Positions 62,301 through 64,000 of a DNA stretch of 64,000 bases are shown here, piece after piece. The notes below the pieces were generated by a model. It saw only the letters and a program-made list of their open reading frames with translations, made no database searches and was not told the origin of the DNA. Numbering within the stretch: position 1 is the stretch's first letter; every line of letters begins with the position of its first letter. A program made the translations under genes and the position numbers. Origin of the DNA: Beaufortia kweichowensis (lineage: Eukaryota; Chordata; Actinopteri; Cypriniformes; Gastromyzontidae); assembly GCA_019155185.1 (NCBI GenBank), contig CM032809.1, positions 10,685,200 to 10,749,199 on the forward strand, read 5' to 3'.

Positions 62301-64000
62301 ACACTGAAATAGGAATGCGTTATTTATTCATCTGATAAAGCGAGGTTTCGATTACAACCGTTGTTATTATTCATGAAGAATTATTACCGCATTTCATTTT
62401 GGTCTGTCAGAAATTCAATTTACAGTGATAATAAGCAATACTATTTCTGTTTATAGTTGCTTGGAGTGACAGGTTTTTTCATTTAAATGGAATATGAACT
62501 GTTACTGCACAGATTGAGATATGAAAATGCTATTTTGTTTTTTAATTTTTTAAAAATATTTTTAATTTTAGGTATTTAAAAAAAAATTTTTGTATTTTTT
62601 GGTTTATGTTTATCGTTAAGAACATTTGTCATATTTATTCTTGAGTCTTAGACCTTTCCATCAATATATAGTTTGTCATGATTAGATTGAAATTAAACTA
62701 TGAAATATTAAAGTAAAACAAGTGTTAACAGGTTAGGATATGTTATTAAAATATGGTTTGTTTGTCAGACCGTGTGGACCGCCCATAATACGTAATAAAA
62801 ACAGCATGCAGTTTTTATTGACTTTACAAAAACAATATTTTAAGATTCTGGAGACAAAATTAATAATTGCAAGTATAGTACAGAGGGAAGTCATCATTTG
62901 TACAGCACTCAAACTCGTGTCCTTCAGCATTCACATGACTGTCATACGGGTCAGAGACGCTTGGCTGTTTTTCTGTGTCTTTATCTGTTTCTGAATCTTG
63001 TCCACACCCCTCATGTCTTCCCCTCTCTGTGTCTCTGCGCTTCTTTCCTTCACTATCTCTGTCTGTATCTGCCCCTCCCTGCTCCTCTCTCTTCTCCTCT
63101 CATTGGCTCCTCCACCTCCATGCAGAGAGAATAGGGTGATATGGGTGTGGTGGGGTGGTTGGGCAGTGTATGGGCAGACTGTGTGTGATTTGTAATACAA
63201 AAATCATTGTATTGTCCACACTTTAACATAATGAGAATCACAGAAATGTAAAAACAGACTAACTGTCAGGTACATGCAAAAAATGCTGTTTGTCCTAGGC
63301 GTCTTTCTTCATCTTGAGTCAGGGCTAGTGCTGATAAACTTTATTATTTTACGTTATAGAAGTTGGTTAGCTCCAGTGATGCAGCGTCTAATGCCGTTTA
63401 TTACAGTCTTTACATCCCAGCCGCCCTCTCATGGCACCAGATGTAGATTTATGACATCACATTATAGTCTACATTAGTGCTAATGATCATCTATATGTCT
63501 GGGACTATGATATTATGTTTCTTTTGAGCACTATAGCAGAGGTGATCGGTGCTGCAGTCCAACCTATCCAAACTAATGTGATTATGTGCAATTATGATCA
63601 TCATACATAATTCAGATGCTTGTAACTGAAAAATCCATTCAGTCTGAGTGTTGAATTCCTTAATATGAGACATAGAGGACATGCATCGTCGGAAAAAGCT
63701 TCCCATCATTGTTGGAGGCACGAACTACTACATTGAGGCAATTTTGTGGAAAATACTCATCGACTCGGGGGTAAATATGAATTATGTATTAAGCACTAAT
63801 CAGACACAGTCAGTTTTCGGTTATAGTAAATCAAGTGCTGGATCCTAAATCAATTTGTTTGTGACTTGTGTGTGATATAACAGGGTTATTAGTGTCTTTC
63901 TTTGAATCTATTGGCAGAAATAATCTAAACGAGTTCACCTCTGTCTGGCCCGCAGCAGGGGAGTGACACAGAGTCAGAAAGGGGTGGGACCTCTGAATCC
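50373..64000 (+). CDS. trit1: tRNA dimethylallyltransferase (first four exons, cut by window end)
   Basis: Exons: 50373-50531 (ATG; residues 1-53), 61007-61147 (54-100), 63672-63770 (101-133) and 63956 onward (partial, at least 15 codons). The enzyme transfers a dimethylallyl group to A37 of tRNAs with A36, in cytosol and mitochondria. Seen: an N-terminal basic, amphipathic leader (RALRKGIS) suited to mitochondrial import; P-loop GATGTGKS at 25-32; ADSMQ at 49-53; HHMISFVDPL and VDFR in exon 2; and the family hallmark IIVGGTNYYIEA in exon 3. Intron 1 is long (10.5 kb, GT-AG). Intron 2 (61148-63671) starts ATATCCTTT and ends AC with TTCCTTAAT upstream, a U12-type AT-AC intron. Intron 3 is 185 bases, GT-AG. 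The exon 4 acceptor is CCGCAG at 63955; an alternative three bases later is possible. Expected full length is roughly 450-480 residues, so most of the protein lies to the right. Confidence 0.95.
51965..52045 (+). mobile_element. Arm of the palindromic cyprinid-type repeat
   Basis: AAAGGGATAATTCACCCCAA followed by TGTCATCATTTTTTCACCC and GTCTTTCAAACCC matches the left arm seen at 32755 and 39655. It is in trit1 intron 1. Confidence 0.5.
54488..54690. mobile_element. Palindromic cyprinid-type repeat, diverged copy
   Basis: AAAGGAACACTTCACTAG, then AAAAGAAGATATTTTTGAGA, central TAGATGTCAATGGGGGTCAG, and GGTTACCAACATTC follow the order of the full element at 39655. It is in trit1 intron 1. Confidence 0.6.
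57321..57531. mobile_element. MITE with TAGGGCTGTC ends
   Basis: TAGGGCTGTC at 57321 is mirrored by GACAGCCCTA ending 57531. Inside, ATTAATCGCATCCAGAATAA pairs with TTATTCTGGATGCGATTATT, so the 211 bases are a near palindrome. The hAT-like ends are common in fish. It is in trit1 intron 1. Confidence 0.8.
61148..63671 (+). other. trit1: U12-type AT-AC intron of trit1
   Basis: The donor ATATCCTTT is the U12 AT-AC consensus. The intron ends GAGAC, and TTCCTTAAT at 63656-63664 fits the U12 branch-point consensus TTCCTTRAY at the correct short distance. Only this choice joins KALSL to IEDMHRRKK in frame. Intron length is 2,524 bases. Confidence 0.9.
62520..62735 (-). mobile_element. TTAACCTGTTAACTGTCA-type MITE, copy 5 (partial)
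   Basis: The right side ends GTGTTAACAGGTTA. TATAGTTTGTCATGATTAGA matches the reverse of copies 1-3. The far end decays into AT-rich sequence. It lies within the U12 intron of trit1. Confidence 0.6.

Overview
This is vertebrate, intron-rich nuclear DNA from a teleost fish, probably a cypriniform. The evidence is spliced genes with GT-AG introns, long AT-rich intergenic DNA, fish-type short inverted-repeat transposons, long (CA)n and (TC)n microsatellites, and a tandem array of Pim-like kinase genes of the sort expanded in cyprinids. The species call is an inference.

Left block (1-12.7 kb): a tandem array on the minus strand. The unit is about 8.7-8.9 kb. Positions 1-3836 reappear at about 8685-12696. 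Each unit holds one eight-exon Pim-like Ser/Thr kinase gene (copy A 905-3452, copy B 9456-12312) and a truncated remnant carrying only exon 2 (plus exon 3 in the second unit). The two units are separated by a non-LTR retrotransposon relic and a 1.7-kb (TC)n/GTAGATCAG minisatellite. The two N-terminal exons of the kinase gene are duplicates of each other, and both gene copies carry reading-frame lesions.

Middle block (13.3-25.4 kb): a complete 14-exon mfsd2a gene on the minus strand. Its exons join without a lesion to a 525-residue protein, the sodium-dependent lysophosphatidylcholine transporter. From 25.4 to 45 kb I see no convincing gene. This gap is filled with small inverted-repeat elements, microsatellites and two CTCF-like sites.

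Right block (45-64 kb): mycl on the plus strand (three exons, 402 aa, Myc boxes and bHLH-zipper), followed by the first four exons of trit1 (tRNA dimethylallyltransferase), which runs off the right edge. MFSD2A, MYCL and TRIT1 are also neighbours in human 1p34, so this is a conserved linkage group. The second intron of trit1 is a textbook AT-AC U12-type intron.

The genes do not form one pathway: Mfsd2a is a lipid transporter, Mycl a transcription factor, Trit1 a tRNA-modifying enzyme, and the Pim-like copies are kinases. The strongest unusual signals are the Pim array with its internal exon duplication and altered catalytic motifs, the minisatellite built of splice-acceptor-like units, the AT-AC intron, and a small TA-flanked element inside the 3' region of mycl.
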